Positions 1-11,599 of a stretch of 64,000 nt of DNA are shown here, one piece after another. A program made the position numbers and the translations under genes. The notes beneath the pieces were generated by a model, which did not search any database, had not been told where the DNA came from, and worked only from the letters and a program-made list of their open reading frames with translations. Every line of letters begins with the position of its first letter. The stretch's first letter is position 1. Origin of the DNA: a virus; IMG/VR virus record IMGVR_UViG_3300025000_001646, positions 1-64,000 of that record. The stretch is one strand, 5' to 3'.

Positions 1-2441
1 ACCCGAGTGGCTGATACGATGTTTTACCAATGATTAAGCACCACGACGGGCAAATGGCAAAAGCTGCCCTTTGTCAATTCTTAGAGTTAGGAAATAATGG
101 AACTGGTAGTTGGGCATTAAGTCAAGATCAATCATCTTGGCTTATGATGGCAATACAATCTCTTCTTGATGACATTGCCGCTACTTTTGACAGTTATGTA
201 ATAGCTCCTCTTATAGATTGGAATTTTGGCACACAAGCCTACCCTAGACTTTCTTTTGAGCAAACAAATTCTCAATCCAAACAATTAATGATACAAGCCT
301 TTCAAGCTATTCTTGGTCAAGGCTCTTTACCTTCTGATTTTGTTAATGAAATTATTAACAAAGCGGCTGTTGAACTTAATCTTGAATATGAACCAAAAAC
401 TAAAGAAGAGTTTGAAGCTGAAACAAAAGAACCAGAGGAAGAACCAGAAGCTCCAGTAGAAGAACAAATAGAAGAACCAGAAGAAGTTATTGAAGATGAA
501 TGAGAGACAGAAGATGAATTAAACAATCAAGTTGAAGAAAAAAATACAGAACTTGAAGATTTATATAATAAATTAGACTCTAAAGAGAAAGAATTAAAAT
601 GAGAAATTGAAAAAGGTTTAGTTGATAGAGGTAAGGCTATTTCTGAGGCTCTTAAAGAATATTGGAGAAAAAAAGGTAAGAAAAAAGAAGAAGAACCAAA
701 GTGAAGAGAAAAAAAATGAAATACTCCAGATGAAAGAAAAGCTAGAGTTGCTTGAATGAAACAAAGAGCAGAGTCTTGAAAAGTAGAAAGACTTACAAAT
801 ATAGTAAAAGAACAAGACAAGGCTATTTCTTGAGCTAAAGATTTGCTTAGACAACTTTCTAATACAAAATCAATAACTAAAGACAAGGCACTTAAAGATA
901 AACTTTTGTGAGAAATTGCTAAACAAAAAGAAGTAATTGCTCAAATGCTTTGAAAAAAATCTGAATTAAAAGATAATCTTTCTGGTGCAAAATCAGAAGA
1001 AAAAGCTATTAAAGCAAAAGAAAAAGAAAAGGCTAAAGCTCAAAAAGAAAGAGAAAAAGAAGCTAAAAGAAAAGAAAGAGATGCTAAACAAAAAGAGAAA
1101 GAAAAAGCTAAGGCAGAAAAAGAAAAGGTTAAACAGAAAAGAGACAAAATAAAAGAAGAAATTTCATCTATACAATCAGAGATAGCAAGATTAAATATAA
1201 AGGCTTCTGATGCTAAAGATAAATGAGCAAAAGAAAAAATAAAAAATGAAATTAATAGAAAGAAAGAAGAAATATTGGCTAAAAAAGAATGATTTAAAAA
1301 TCTTTCAGAAAATGATAGTGATTTTGTTGAATTATATGATGATTGGTCGTTTGAATATGACTCTTGCATAGATTTATTGGATGAAGTAGCAAAAGAAAAA
1401 AAATACTGGAGACCAATGACTAAATATGAAGAAAGAGTAAATTTTGAAGCAATAGAAAAAGAAATGGACAAATGAGAAGATGAAACTAAGAAAAAACTTT
1501 GAGAAATTATAGACAAACAAAGAAGAGACTTGGCTAATCAAATCACAGAAATTCTAAAATCTTGAGACCCTAAAAAACTAGACACACTTACAATTAAATA
1601 CCAGAATGAATATAGCAAAGCTATTGGAGAAACTTACAAAAAGTTATTTGAGGAAGGAAAAAGAAGAGCTGCTGATGAAATTAAAGTCCCTGCTCCTTGA
1701 AATAATAAAGAAGTCAAAGACTTTATAGAACAAAAAATTAAATATTCTACTGATGTTCATCAAGAAAATATTTTGAAGCAAATAAAAGCTCCAATATTAG
1801 AAAAGTTAAAAAATAAAATTCAACTTTCTGATTTAGACGATGCAATGGATATTCTTTTCAATACAGACGAGCTTTCTGACACTGTTGAAGACATTATTTC
1901 AGCAACAGTGGTAGCAGAATCTTTTAACACTTGAAGAGATTTAGTTTTTAAAGCTAATGACGACCAAATATATGGTTATGAGTATTCAGCTTTGATGGAT
2001 TCTGATACTTGCGACTATTGTGCTAGTCTAGATTGAAGGGTTGTAGAGCCAAATAGTCCAGAATTTGAACAATATAGTCCAATTCAACATTTTAATTGCA
2101 GATGTATTTGGGTAGCAATACTTAAAGATGAAGAAGAACCACCAGAATTTACTGGTGTACCAAATTCAATTCCTCCTTCTACTCTTTCGACTTTCAAAAA
2201 TCTTACTACAATAATTCCTCTAAAGACTAATAAATCGGCTGTAAATATGGCCAAAAAAGAATTAGAAAGACTTGAGAGAGACACTGAAAGGTACGAAGAA
2301 AACGAAATATACGAAGACAGGGTAAAAACTAATAAGAAAAAAATAAAACAGCTTAAAAGGTCTGTTTGACTTTCAGATGAACAACAAGATGCCTTGAAAG
2401 ATTTTATTTCAGAAATTAACTCTTTAAATCTAAATGACTAA
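1..2441 (+). CDS. Portal (DUF935/Mu gp29-like) fused to MuF head-morphogenesis domain, 5' partial
   Basis: The reading frame is open from the window start to TAA at 2439-2441 if UGA is read as Gly. Residues about 1-130 resemble the C-terminal part of Mu-type portal proteins (DUF935). An acidic Glu/Pro linker follows, then a long Lys/Glu coiled coil (roughly residues 170-480). Near residues 665-705 is a MuF-type signature: CDYC, then LDGRVV with the Gly written TGA, then HFNCRC. Portal and MuF are usually separate neighbouring genes (Mu gp29 and gp30), so this looks like a fusion. Expected role: portal ring and procapsid assembly. The next gene overlaps its 3' end by 8 nt. Confidence 0.75.
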
Positions 2442-3471
2442 AATAAGTGAATTAAAAAAATCGGTAGAAAAACTTGTCAAGAAATTTACTTGAGAAGATT
2501 TTATTGTAGAGCTAAAAGAAAAAGATGCTTTACAAGTACAAGATGAAATCGAGAGTAAGTTACAAGGAGAATCTGTTTCAGAAATTCTTAATCTTATTGA
2601 AATAAACAAGTGAATAAGAAAATTAAATGAAGCTATTTGAATGCTTGATATTCAGCAACAAGATTTTTCAGAAATTACTGATGAGATTAAGTTACTCCAA
2701 GACTACGTGAATGCAATAGCAATTCCAAACGAAGTAACTGTAAAAAACTTTCCAGCTAAACAAGTAATTGAATGAGAAGTTAAAATCAAAGATGAAGTAA
2801 GCATTAAAGACTTGAAAAAACTTTCTGATTCTCTTTTGGAGATTAAGAAGGCTATTGATGAAGGCAATAAAAAAGAAATGAAAATTGACAAAGTAGATTT
2901 TAATTGAGATGTAAATGTCAAAAATATAGGAAAGATCGAGAAAGTACTTTGAGAAATACAAGGATTGCTTTCTAAAATTAATACAGTAAAAACACAAAAG
3001 GTTGAAGTGGTAAATCAATTAAGAGAAAGAGAATTTCCTACAACAATGAAAGTAATTCTTGATTGAGTAAGTCTTGATGCTGTAAATAAATCAGATTTTC
3101 CTCTTCCAGTTAGGCTTAGTGATGGAGAAAAATTTTATAATGGTATGGCAAAGGCAGTCGGTGGTGCTATTATGGCATCTCCTCGAACTACTTCTCTTGA
3201 GGGATTTTCTGGAACCTGTAAAAGTACCGCTGTAACTGTTTGATTAACGGCTGTTTTGCTTCCCACCTCTTCGCTTGGTTCAAGAAAAAGTATGGAAATA
3301 ACTAATAACTCTACTAACACAATATTTATAGGTTGAAGCGATGTAACAGTGGCTAATTGAGTGCCTTTATTTAAGAAATCTACTAAATCTATTCCTGCTT
3401 GAGATTGACTTTCTGTTTATGCTATTTCTGATGTGGCTGGAAATGATGTTCGTACTTTAGAAATAAGTTAA
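2434..3471 (+). CDS. Phage structural protein, coiled coil plus C-terminal beta domain
   Basis: 345 codons with about 13 in-frame TGA, overlapping the portal/MuF stop. Residues 1-200 are helical and charged. The C-terminal 110 residues are Ser/Thr/Gly-rich, with the pattern ITNNSTNTIFIGGSDVT followed by a Gly-Val-Pro-Leu stretch and VYAIS. Small beta domains of this type occur in many phage virion proteins. It lies between head and fibre genes and is probably a head-tail, baseplate or fibre-associated component. No specific family can be named. Confidence 0.65.
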
Positions 3472-3483
3472 TCTTTATAAAAT

Positions 3484-6400
3484 ATGTCAAAAATAATATA
3501 TACCGACGATAATCCAGCTGGCAAACTTTCCTTGCAAGGAAAAATAGTAGCTGGCGGAACCTTAACTTGAGTCACCTGATTAAATTATGATGTTTCTTAC
3601 ACTCTTTCTGGAAAAGAATCTACCACAAATGAGACAACAGAATGAGTTTATGTGGCTTCTCCTTATAATTATTGTTATTTAACTGATTGAAATGATGATC
3701 AGCTACAAGATTCTGGTTGAAATAGATTATATTGAAGAATAACTTTATCTTGAAGCGTATGGACACTTTCTTTTTATTCAAGTATTGCCTGAGTAGAAAC
3801 TCCATATAATTTTATAGTAGCTCAAAATATTAAATGGTATTACCATCAACTTTATAGCAGGGATAATGTCCCAGCTATTTCTGATAACGAAATATATATT
3901 CCAGATGAAGTAATAGCAGTTGGCGGCCATGTCCAAAATACTGATACTGGTACTGACAAAACTTCTTGGGTGACTAATTCTTGAAGTGCTACACAAAAAG
4001 CAACGCTAGACACTAGCGATATGACCGCTAATAAAACGATTTGAGTAGAATCGTTAAATCAAACAGTTTTACATACTTCTAATTATAACAATCCTCATCA
4101 AGTTTCAGCCAATCAAATTGGTGCTGATAAAATAGTTGATGAGATTAATCAAAGTGCTACTCACGACATTAATTCCAATAATCTTTGATCAGATGTAGTT
4201 ACTTCTTCTGATAATGTGAATAAGTTAGCAGACATTTCATCTACTGGTGCTGAAATAGAGGATGCAGTTTCTAAAAGGCATAATCAAAATACTGATACTT
4301 GAACAAGTGAGACTGATTTTAACATTAATTCATCTTCTATCACTCAAAAGGCTACACTTGATACGAGTGATATGACAGCCAATAAATCATTATGAATAGA
4401 GGCTTTAAATCAAACAATTTTGCATACAACAAATTTCAATAATCCTCATCAAGTTAGTGCTAATCAAGTTTGAGCTGATGAAATTATAGACGAAATAAAT
4501 CTAAATTGAACTCACGATATTGATTCAAATAATTTGTCTTCTGATGTAGTTACTTCTGCCGACAATATTAGTAAATTAGCAGACATTACTTCTCCTTGAG
4601 CGGATATTGAAGATGCTGTAACTAAAAGGCATTCTCAAAATACGGACACTGGTACTACTGAAACTGATTTTGACATTAACTCTGGAAGTGTAACTCAAAA
4701 AGCTACACTCGATTCTAGTGATATGACTGCGAATAAGTCTCTTCGACTTAATGACTTATATGAGGCTGGAGAACACTGGGACAAATCAAATCATCCTTGG
4801 ATAGACAAATCACAAAGTTGGACTGAAAATCAAAATTTTGAAAAATGAATTAAGGCACAACATAATACTATTGATTGAGAATGAAGCGAATTAAAAATTG
4901 AATCAATTCAATTTGATTTAAATCCTTCAGTTGCTCGTGCAGAAGGTAAAGCTTTTTGGAATGCTGATGATTGAACTCTTAATCTTTGAATGCCTTGATC
5001 AAATGTAAATTTACAAGTAGGTCAAGAAACTCTAGTAAGATGTAAAGAAGCATCATGACAAACTATTCTTAATGGTAATGTTGTTTATATAAGTGGAGCT
5101 TCTGGAGACAGACCAGAGGTTACTTTAGCTGATGCTGATACTTATAACACTAGTTTTGTTCTCGGTATTGCCACTGAAGATTTTGTTGGTGCTACTGGTT
5201 ATGTAACTATAACTGGTATGGTAAGAGATGTTGATACTAGTGGAATGACAGAAGGTGCTGTAATATGGCTTTCTCAAACAGCTGGTGCTTTTACTACTAC
5301 TAGACCTACCGCTCCCGCAATTAGTATATTTTTGGGTTATATAGTAAAGGTTCACGCTGTTGAAGGTATAATAATAATCAGACCTACTCTTGTTCCTAGG
5401 CTACAAGCTCTTTCAGATGTATATCAGGAAACTCCTAGTGACAATGAAATACCTCAATGGAATCAAGCTAATGCTAGATTTGAACTTAACGATACTCCAG
5501 AATTTGCTGATGTAACTATCACTGGTCTATCTGGTTCAGGAGTGATAACTTCAACTAGCGTAGAAACTTCTCTTGAAAATATAGACGAAGCTCTTTTTAT
5601 TGCTCGTAAACCAACTGGTATAACACCAGAGGAAGCTGCTAAGTTTACTTTGGATTATGATTACGCTACACAAGTATTAACACTTACTAAAATAAGTAAT
5701 TGGTATTACTATTTCAAAGGTAGAAAAGTATTGGTAACTGGAAACATAGTTTGTACTGCTCATACTAACTCTTATGGAACTTATTTCTATTCGTTTAATG
5801 ACGCTACTGGTGCAGTAACTGTAAGCAACTCAGTATTCGACATATCTAACACTGTTCAAATAGCCTACGTACTTTATAACCCAACTGCTACTGATACTAT
5901 AAAAGGTATATGTTTTGAAGAAAGACATGGATTGCAAATGGATGGTAAGACTCACGAATATCTACACGAAACAAGAGGGACTATTTATGAGGAAGGTGGT
6001 GCTTTAGCTGATTATACTCCTTTAACAGATACAACAGCTGCTACTACCTACTCTCTAGCCTCTACCGTCTTTGATGATGAGGATAAAGAAATAACAACCG
6101 CAGCACAAGCAGACGGTTCTAATTATGTTCATATGTGGTATACTGCCGCAGGTCAACTTGATTGGTTAACTGCTCAACCACTTCCTTATCAAATAGCAAG
6201 TAATAATATAGTTTATAATCCAGTCGGTTCCGCTCTAGTACAAGTAACTACTAACAACAGATATTTTAATTTATATCCGATAGTCACTAACTCTGTATCG
6301 GCTACTTTTGATAATATCGTATTAATAGGTAGAGGACTTTATACTTCTCTTGCTTTGGCTCAAGCTGAATCTTTCAATACGTACTTCACAAGAGTTGGAC

Positions 6401-8814
6401 TTCTAGCTGAATTTGTCCCTATGTATAAGATAACAATGAGATACACTACCTCATATTCAACCACTACTGGAAAATCAAGAATAGAAGGTGTACAAACTCT
6501 AAGAGGTCTAGTCACAATCACTGGTGGAGTACCTCCTACCGATCACTTATCTTTGGCTAACTTAACTGGCGGTACTTATACAGACGGTGGACATACAAAT
6601 TTAACTCAACAAACTGTAGTCGCTTCAACTGCTCCTACAGTAGATAGTGATATAGACTCTTTTAAAGAAGGTTCTCATTGGATCAAGCAAGACACTAACA
6701 CTCTTTATCACTGTGTAGATAATGCTGACGGTGCTGCTGTTTGGTATGGTCAAAACCAAGGACTTCTCACTACTGACAATGTTACTTTTGGCAACATAAT
6801 TGCCAGTGGTGACTTAACTGTAAACGGCACAACTACAACTATAAATTCAACTACTCTTTCAGTAGAAGATAAAAACATAACAATGGGAGACGTAGACACT
6901 CCAACAGACGTAACCGCTGACGGAGGTGGTATCACTCTAAAAGGTGCTACCGATAAGACGATAACTTGGGACAACGCTAATGATAACTGGACTTCAAGTG
7001 AACACTGGAACTTAGTAACAGGTAAAGACTTTAAAATAAACAACGTAAGCGTATTAAATGCAACCACTCTTGGTTCAAGTGTAGTGGCTTCATCTCTTAC
7101 CAGCGTAGGAACTCTTGCTAATCTAACAGTAACAAACGCACCAACTTTTAGTGCGATGACTTTGGGTTCTGTTCTATTTGCTGGGACTGCTGGTTTACTA
7201 TCACAAGATAACGCTAACTTCTTTTGGGATAATACTAATAAGAGATTGGGTATAGCAACTGCAACACCAAGTACAAAATTGGATGTGGTTTTTGATGTGA
7301 ATACTGGTGTTCTATTTCAAGATAATAAAACAGATGCTACAGAAAAAGTATTTAGACTTGGAACAACGCATTATACAAACGCAGAAGAACCTTTTTATGC
7401 TTATAAAGCTGTTTCTTCATCAACAGTAAACAGTGTAGATATTGGTGGTGGTACTTCTTTTGGAAACGCAGCTACAGATATATATTTTTTTACTGCAGCT
7501 AATAATACAACAGTTACTGGTACTGAAAGAATGAGAATAACAAGTACTGGTACTATAGGTATAGGAACTACTGTGCCAAGGTCAACTTTAGATGTTTTAG
7601 GAACTGGTATAGTAAATACCAGAATAGCTAGTAACAGTAATATAGTTTCATTAAGAATAAATGGTACAGAAGCTTCTCCTACCGTTGTCGTAAATACAAA
7701 TATTATAGGTGTACTTAGCTTTCAAGGACAATATAGCTCAACTGTTGGAGAATTTATAACAGGAGCCCAAATAAGAGCAACTGCTGTCGGTGACTTTTCA
7801 AGCACAACAAATGCACCAACTGATTTAATATTTTACACAGCTAGCACAACTGCTGGGATAACAGAAAGAATGAGAATAGCCAGTTCTGGAAATGTAGGCA
7901 TAGGAACTTCTGCTCCTGATACGTTATTAGTAGTAGGAACTCCTCTAAACTCAACAGGAAATATTCCAGGTATAACCTTAGGAGCTAGTGCTGATAGGTT
8001 TATATCAATAGGTCAAGACAGCACTCATCTAATAAACATGAACTGGAGATATAACGCAACTGCTGGTAGTGCTTATGCTCAAATAAATACTTATGGTTAC
8101 TCTAATCCTATTCAAATAGACGCTTCTAATTTAATTCTACAAGCTAATTCTGCTGGAAAAGTAGGAATAGGAACTACTGCACCAAAAGACACACTTCATT
8201 TATCTAAAAGTGGTTACGGTAGAATATGTTCAACAAGAAGTATGTATCTCCAAGGAAACGCCTATGATGACGCTGGAACATGGAAGAGAATAGCAACAGA
8301 TTATGAACCAACATTGTTTATTATGATAGAAGATGGGTCTTTCGCATTTTTTAATTCTACTGCTGGTGCGGCAGATAGTGAAATTACTTGGACAGAAAAT
8401 TTTAAAATAACAACTACTGGTTCAATAACTACATTGCCAACTTATTCAGTAACAGTAGGAGCTACTAATAGAGATTTATATATAGATAATACTGGACTAA
8501 TAGGATATGTATCATCTATTAGAGAATCAAAAACAAATATTGAATATAACCCAGATACTTCTTGGATATATGATTTGAAACCAGCTGAATTTAATTACAG
8601 GAAAAAAGATAGTGAAGGTAAATATACTGACGAGATTGACGGCGATAAACAATACGGGTTGATTGCTGAAGATGTGAATGAGGTAAAACCAGAACTATGT
8701 TATAAAGACGGTAAAGAATTGAAAGGTGTAAATTATTCAAAACTTATACCAGTATTGTTAAAAGAAATACAAAACCTTAAAAAAGAAATTGATAACCTTA
8801 AACAACTATGATAA
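3484..8814 (+). CDS. Tail fibre with C-terminal S74 intramolecular chaperone
   Basis: 1776 aa. From about residue 150 there are two and a half imperfect repeats of roughly 115 aa carrying NNPHQVSANQ, SDVVTS and KLADI. The middle is Gly/Thr/Ser-rich beta structure with several IGIGT boxes, typical of trimeric fibres. The last 100 residues (RESKTNIEY, YGLIAEDV, NYSKLIPVLLKEIQNL) match the Peptidase_S74 chaperone that folds and releases itself from fibres. TGA is a common Gly codon up to about 5060; the next 1190 codons contain none until the final codon before TAA. Presumed receptor-binding fibre. The next gene overlaps it by 7 nt. Confidence 0.85.
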
Positions 8815-9047
8815 CTTGTGTCAATCCACGCATAATCAATGGAGGAGCTAAAATTAACCTCAACGCCAAAGACGGTGAAGGAAATCTAGTACCATCAATA
8901 ATCTGGAAAAAAGGGAAGACAGAACAAATAGAAACAGATACAATATCTGAAGACAGTACTCTGACTTATAACTCAATCGTAACTCAAAAAACAGAGACAG
9001 AATCTATCAAATACTTTCTAAAACTAACCAAAAATTTCTCTATCTAG
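8808..9047 (+). CDS. Small protein downstream of the tail fibre
   Basis: 79 aa, beginning inside the fibre stop region (ATG overlapping TGATAA), so probably translationally coupled to the fibre. No TGA codons, like the fibre C-terminal half. There are no membrane segments or recognisable motif; it looks beta-rich. It could be a fibre-associated or host-recognition accessory protein. It converges with the HNH gene on the other strand, the two overlapping by 8 nt. Confidence 0.6.
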   Translation: MITCVNPRIINGGAKINLNAKDGEGNLVPSIIWKKGKTEQIETDTISEDSTLTYNSIVTQKTETESIKYFLKLTKNFSI

Positions 9048-9579
9048 GTATATACTTATAAATATTATTATTTTTTATATGATAAATATTTTGCTTTGTT
9101 ACCTTATAAATTTTAGCTATACTAGTTTGGGATAATCCTTCTTTAATCATCCTTAAAATATCAATAACATCTTTTTCGGTTAATTTTCTTAAATGTTCCT
9201 CTTTTGTAAAAATATGATTTCTTTTTTTAAAATAACAATCTTTCATATTTTCTGATTGTGTACCTAAAAATAAATTTTCAAGCTTACTATTTTCTGGATT
9301 ATCATCTTTATGACAAACTAAAGTCTTTGTGTCATATCCTTTAAAATCTAATGGTAAATTATTAAATACTAAATAAACTAATCTATGAACACTAAATATT
9401 TTTGATTTACCATTTTTGCTTAAAATTGTTTTTAAATAACCTTTATACCCTATCATATTTTTCAATATCCTTTCTTTTTCCTTAAAATTATATTCTTTTC
9501 TAGAAATACTTTTAATTCTACCAAGATTAGATACTTGATAATTAGGATAGTCTGGAATAGTTTTAAATATTTCTTGCAT
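9040..9579 (-). CDS. Free-standing HNH homing endonuclease (NUMOD4-HNH)
   Basis: 179 aa from the Met of MQEIF; an upstream in-frame Met adds 19 residues but lies inside the structured leader. NUMOD4-like start (IPDYPNYQVSNLGRIKS, residues about 7-24), then an HNH core (VHRLVYLVFN, VCHKDDNPENSKLENL), then a C-terminal helix-turn-helix-like tail (LSQTSIAKIYKVTKQNIYHI). Such genes are mobile and nick or cut near their insertion site. It is antisense to the virion operon with its own promoter, has no TGA codons, and is preceded by an interleaved leader RNA at 9601-9681. Confidence 0.85.
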   Translation of the reverse strand: MQEIFKTIPDYPNYQVSNLGRIKSISRKEYNFKEKERILKNMIGYKGYLKTILSKNGKSKIFSVHRLVYLVFNNLPLDFKGYDTKTLVCHKDDNPENSKLENLFLGTQSENMKDCYFKKRNHIFTKEEHLRKLTEKDVIDILRMIKEGLSQTSIAKIYKVTKQNIYHIKNNNIYKYIPR

Positions 9580-9600
9580 AATAAAAATAAAAATTACAAA

Positions 9601-9681
9601 AGCCAATTTACTACGGGAGGAATGTTTTGCGAACAAACCGCAGTAAACTGGCTATTATAAAACATCCCTCAATATGTTCGC
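9601..9681 (-). promoter_or_regulatory. Interleaved three-helix leader RNA upstream of the HNH gene
   Basis: Read on the - strand, three segments (GCGAACA, GGGATGTTTT, AGCCAGTTTACT) are followed in the same order by their complements (TGTTCGC, AAAACATTCC with a bulge, AGTAAATTGGCT) and then a T-rich run leading to the start codon. The helices therefore cross one another rather than nest. The third helix plus T run resembles an intrinsic terminator, which suggests attenuation. Two copies of the same architecture lie at 15183-15262 and 33283-33364. Confidence 0.6.
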
Positions 9682-9687
9682 ATATAT

Positions 9688-9716
9688 ATTATATCAAAAA
9701 AAAATATATATATCAA
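9688..9716 (-). promoter_or_regulatory. Promoter for the HNH leader/gene
   Basis: On the - strand: TTGATA, 17-nt A/T spacer, TATAAT. Transcription would start near 9681, at the first base pairs of the interleaved RNA. Confidence 0.7.
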
Positions 9717-9741
9717 TATTATTAACAATTTTACTTACTAA

Positions 9742-10032
9742 ATGGAAAATATATCTATTACCCTACAAATTGGTACTATAATAGCAATCTTTTCTTCAAT
9801 TGCTGTCTTTTCTTGGAAAGTAGCAACACTCAAAAAAGACTTTGAAAATAAAATTGAAAGTCTTGAAAAAGCTAAAAAAGATGACCTAGAAGAGCATAAA
9901 GAATTTTGGAAAACTTTAGACAAACTAAAAGAAGCAGACCAAAAACAAGACTTACTCTCAATGGAAATAAAAACTAAGTTAGAATCTATTGAGGCTACTT
10001 TAATTGAAATTAAAGCTAATATGAAAAAATAA
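9742..10032 (+). CDS. Membrane-anchored coiled-coil protein
   Basis: 96 aa. One hydrophobic segment at residues 8-25, then a Lys/Glu heptad-rich coiled coil to the end. This layout fits small phage holin-associated, spanin-like or tail-anchor proteins, but there is no lipobox and no family motif. It begins a new + transcript after the HNH gene. No TGA. Confidence 0.6.
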   Translation: MENISITLQIGTIIAIFSSIAVFSWKVATLKKDFENKIESLEKAKKDDLEEHKEFWKTLDKLKEADQKQDLLSMEIKTKLESIEATLIEIKANMKK

Positions 10033-10093
10033 TATTGAATTTTAATCAATAAAATGTTATAATTTTTGTAATATTATTAATTTTTTAAAAAAA

Positions 10094-10456
10094 ATGACAG
10101 AAAAAATCAAACTATTGAAACTTATCGAAAGTGAAAAATCACTAAAAGAATTTATTTCTATTCCTCTTGAGATTAAAAAGTCTTTTGCACTTTCAAAACT
10201 AATAGTAAAAGTAACAGAACAAATTAGTGCCTATAATGAAGCAAGAAATAATAAAGTATATGAATTGGGAGAAAAGAAAGAAAATTGACAAGTTTTTGTT
10301 AAAAATGAAAATCTTGAAGAATTTATGAAACAAATTAACGAACTTTCAGAACAAGAAGTAGAATTGGAAATTCCAGAAATTACTACTGATGACATTAAAT
10401 CTAAAGAAATTAAAACAGAAATTTTGGTTAATCTTAACTGGCTAATTAAAAAATAA
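10094..10456 (+). CDS. DUF1617-like phage protein
   Basis: 120 aa with one TGA (codon 66). Helical, with FALSKLIVKV, a Tyr-Asn-Glu-Ala-Arg segment near residue 50 and NLNWLIKK at the end. Overall pattern resembles the DUF1617 proteins found among phage virion genes. Function unknown. Without the UGA = Gly reading it would be truncated to 64 aa. Confidence 0.55.
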
Positions 10457-10469
10457 TCTTAAAATAAAA

Positions 10470-11525
10470 ATGCTTACCTGTAATTATTGTTGAAGATCAA
10501 ATAATGTTGACAGAACTTATTGCTACTATTGCTGAAAGCCTCTTGAATGAACAAGCGTAAATCTTGGTGAATACATAAATAAAGACATGACTTCTAGTGA
10601 TATACCAGAGCTTCTTAAACCTTGAGCAAAAATCCTTCCTTATTATGAAGATAAAAAAAAGTATAAAGAAGGTAAAATAAAATATACTCTTAAAGGGTGT
10701 AATCTTACTATTTGAGATGATATTTTATGGAAAGTAGATACTCAAGAAGAAGACGAATGATTTGTAGAATTTGGTTACCAATGAGAAAATACAAACGAAT
10801 TTTTCTTTTCTGGCGGTAAAATAAAATGATTATATTTATTTAATAATCATTGAAACGGTTATACTATAGAAAAAACATATACTCCTTATGTGTTTAATAA
10901 AGGATGTATTCTTACTGATGAAAAATATTCTTTCTTGCCAGAAAAAATCTCTAAAGAAATACCTAGTGAATATCAATATTGGAATAAAGAAAATAAAAAT
11001 GAAGTAAAAAATAAATATGTAGAATATATTATTAAAAAATGAATAAAATTACCTAGTTTCGAACAAGAAGAACAAAAAGATGAATTAAATAATTTTACTT
11101 TACAAAAACATTTTTGGAAAGGTAGAATAAATAATTATTTTGACCTTAGATTTGATTTCAAAGATTGATGAAAATGGCTACACTTACAATTGAGAAAAGA
11201 CCCTATGCTTAAAGAGAAAATAAATTGCATATTAAATAATCAAGAAGTCAAAGATGAAGAATGGATTAAATTAATGAGCTATAACTGATATATGCCTCCA
11301 TTAGAGGAAGCAAGTAAGCTTAATCCAAACACTTTTCCAAACTCCTATAAAGAAAATCCTAGTAAAAATACACCTTGTTGGATTAATAAGAAAGATAATG
11401 GAAAAGCTAAAATCCTAAAAAATGAAGCAGATTATAAGCTGATTAGAATGGTTGGAAGCAACTTAAAATGAGATTTTGAATTTAAGAAAAAATGAGATTT
11501 GTGGATTATGAGCAAAATCGATTAA
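10470..11525 (+). CDS. Zinc-ribbon protein with LigD phosphoesterase-like segment
   Basis: 351 aa with about 14 TGA-Gly codons. Residues 4-25 form a double CxxC zinc ribbon (CNYCGR, CYYCGK). Around residues 215-245 the run LQKHFWKGR, YFDLRFDF and WLHLQLRKDP recalls the core of LigD-type 3'-phosphoesterase domains (QKH, YDLRLE), a module also seen next to some XkdF-like phage proteases. That assignment is an inference from a short motif. It sits directly before the protease gene and is followed by a terminator at 11531. Confidence 0.5.
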
Positions 11526-11530
11526 TCAAA

Positions 11531-11558
11531 AGCCGACAACTAAACTTGTCGGCTTCTT
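11531..11558 (+). terminator. Rho-independent terminator
   Basis: Perfect 9-bp stem AGCCGACAA/TTGTCGGCT with a 6-nt loop followed by TCTTC, 5 nt after the stop at 11525. It separates the zinc-ribbon gene from the protease/capsid operon. A TATAAT at about 11571 just downstream may start the capsid transcript. Confidence 0.75.
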
Positions 11559-11599
11559 CAATATAGTATTATAATATATATATAATAACATTATTTTTT

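Noticed and set aside
1040-1516. 158-codon open frame on the - strand and others opposite the portal gene
   Set aside because: Antisense of a Lys/Glu-rich coiled coil gives Ser/Phe/Leu-rich artefacts; the + frame is continuous once UGA is Gly.
3484-5060. UGA as tryptophan (table 4)
   Set aside because: TGA falls on conserved Gly in many families and alternates with GGT in the fibre repeats; TGG is used for Trp in the same genes.
5218-8811. Treating 5218 as the start of the fibre gene
   Set aside because: The same frame continues upstream to ATG 3484 through TGA codons and includes fibre repeats; 5218 is only the first ATG after the last TGA.
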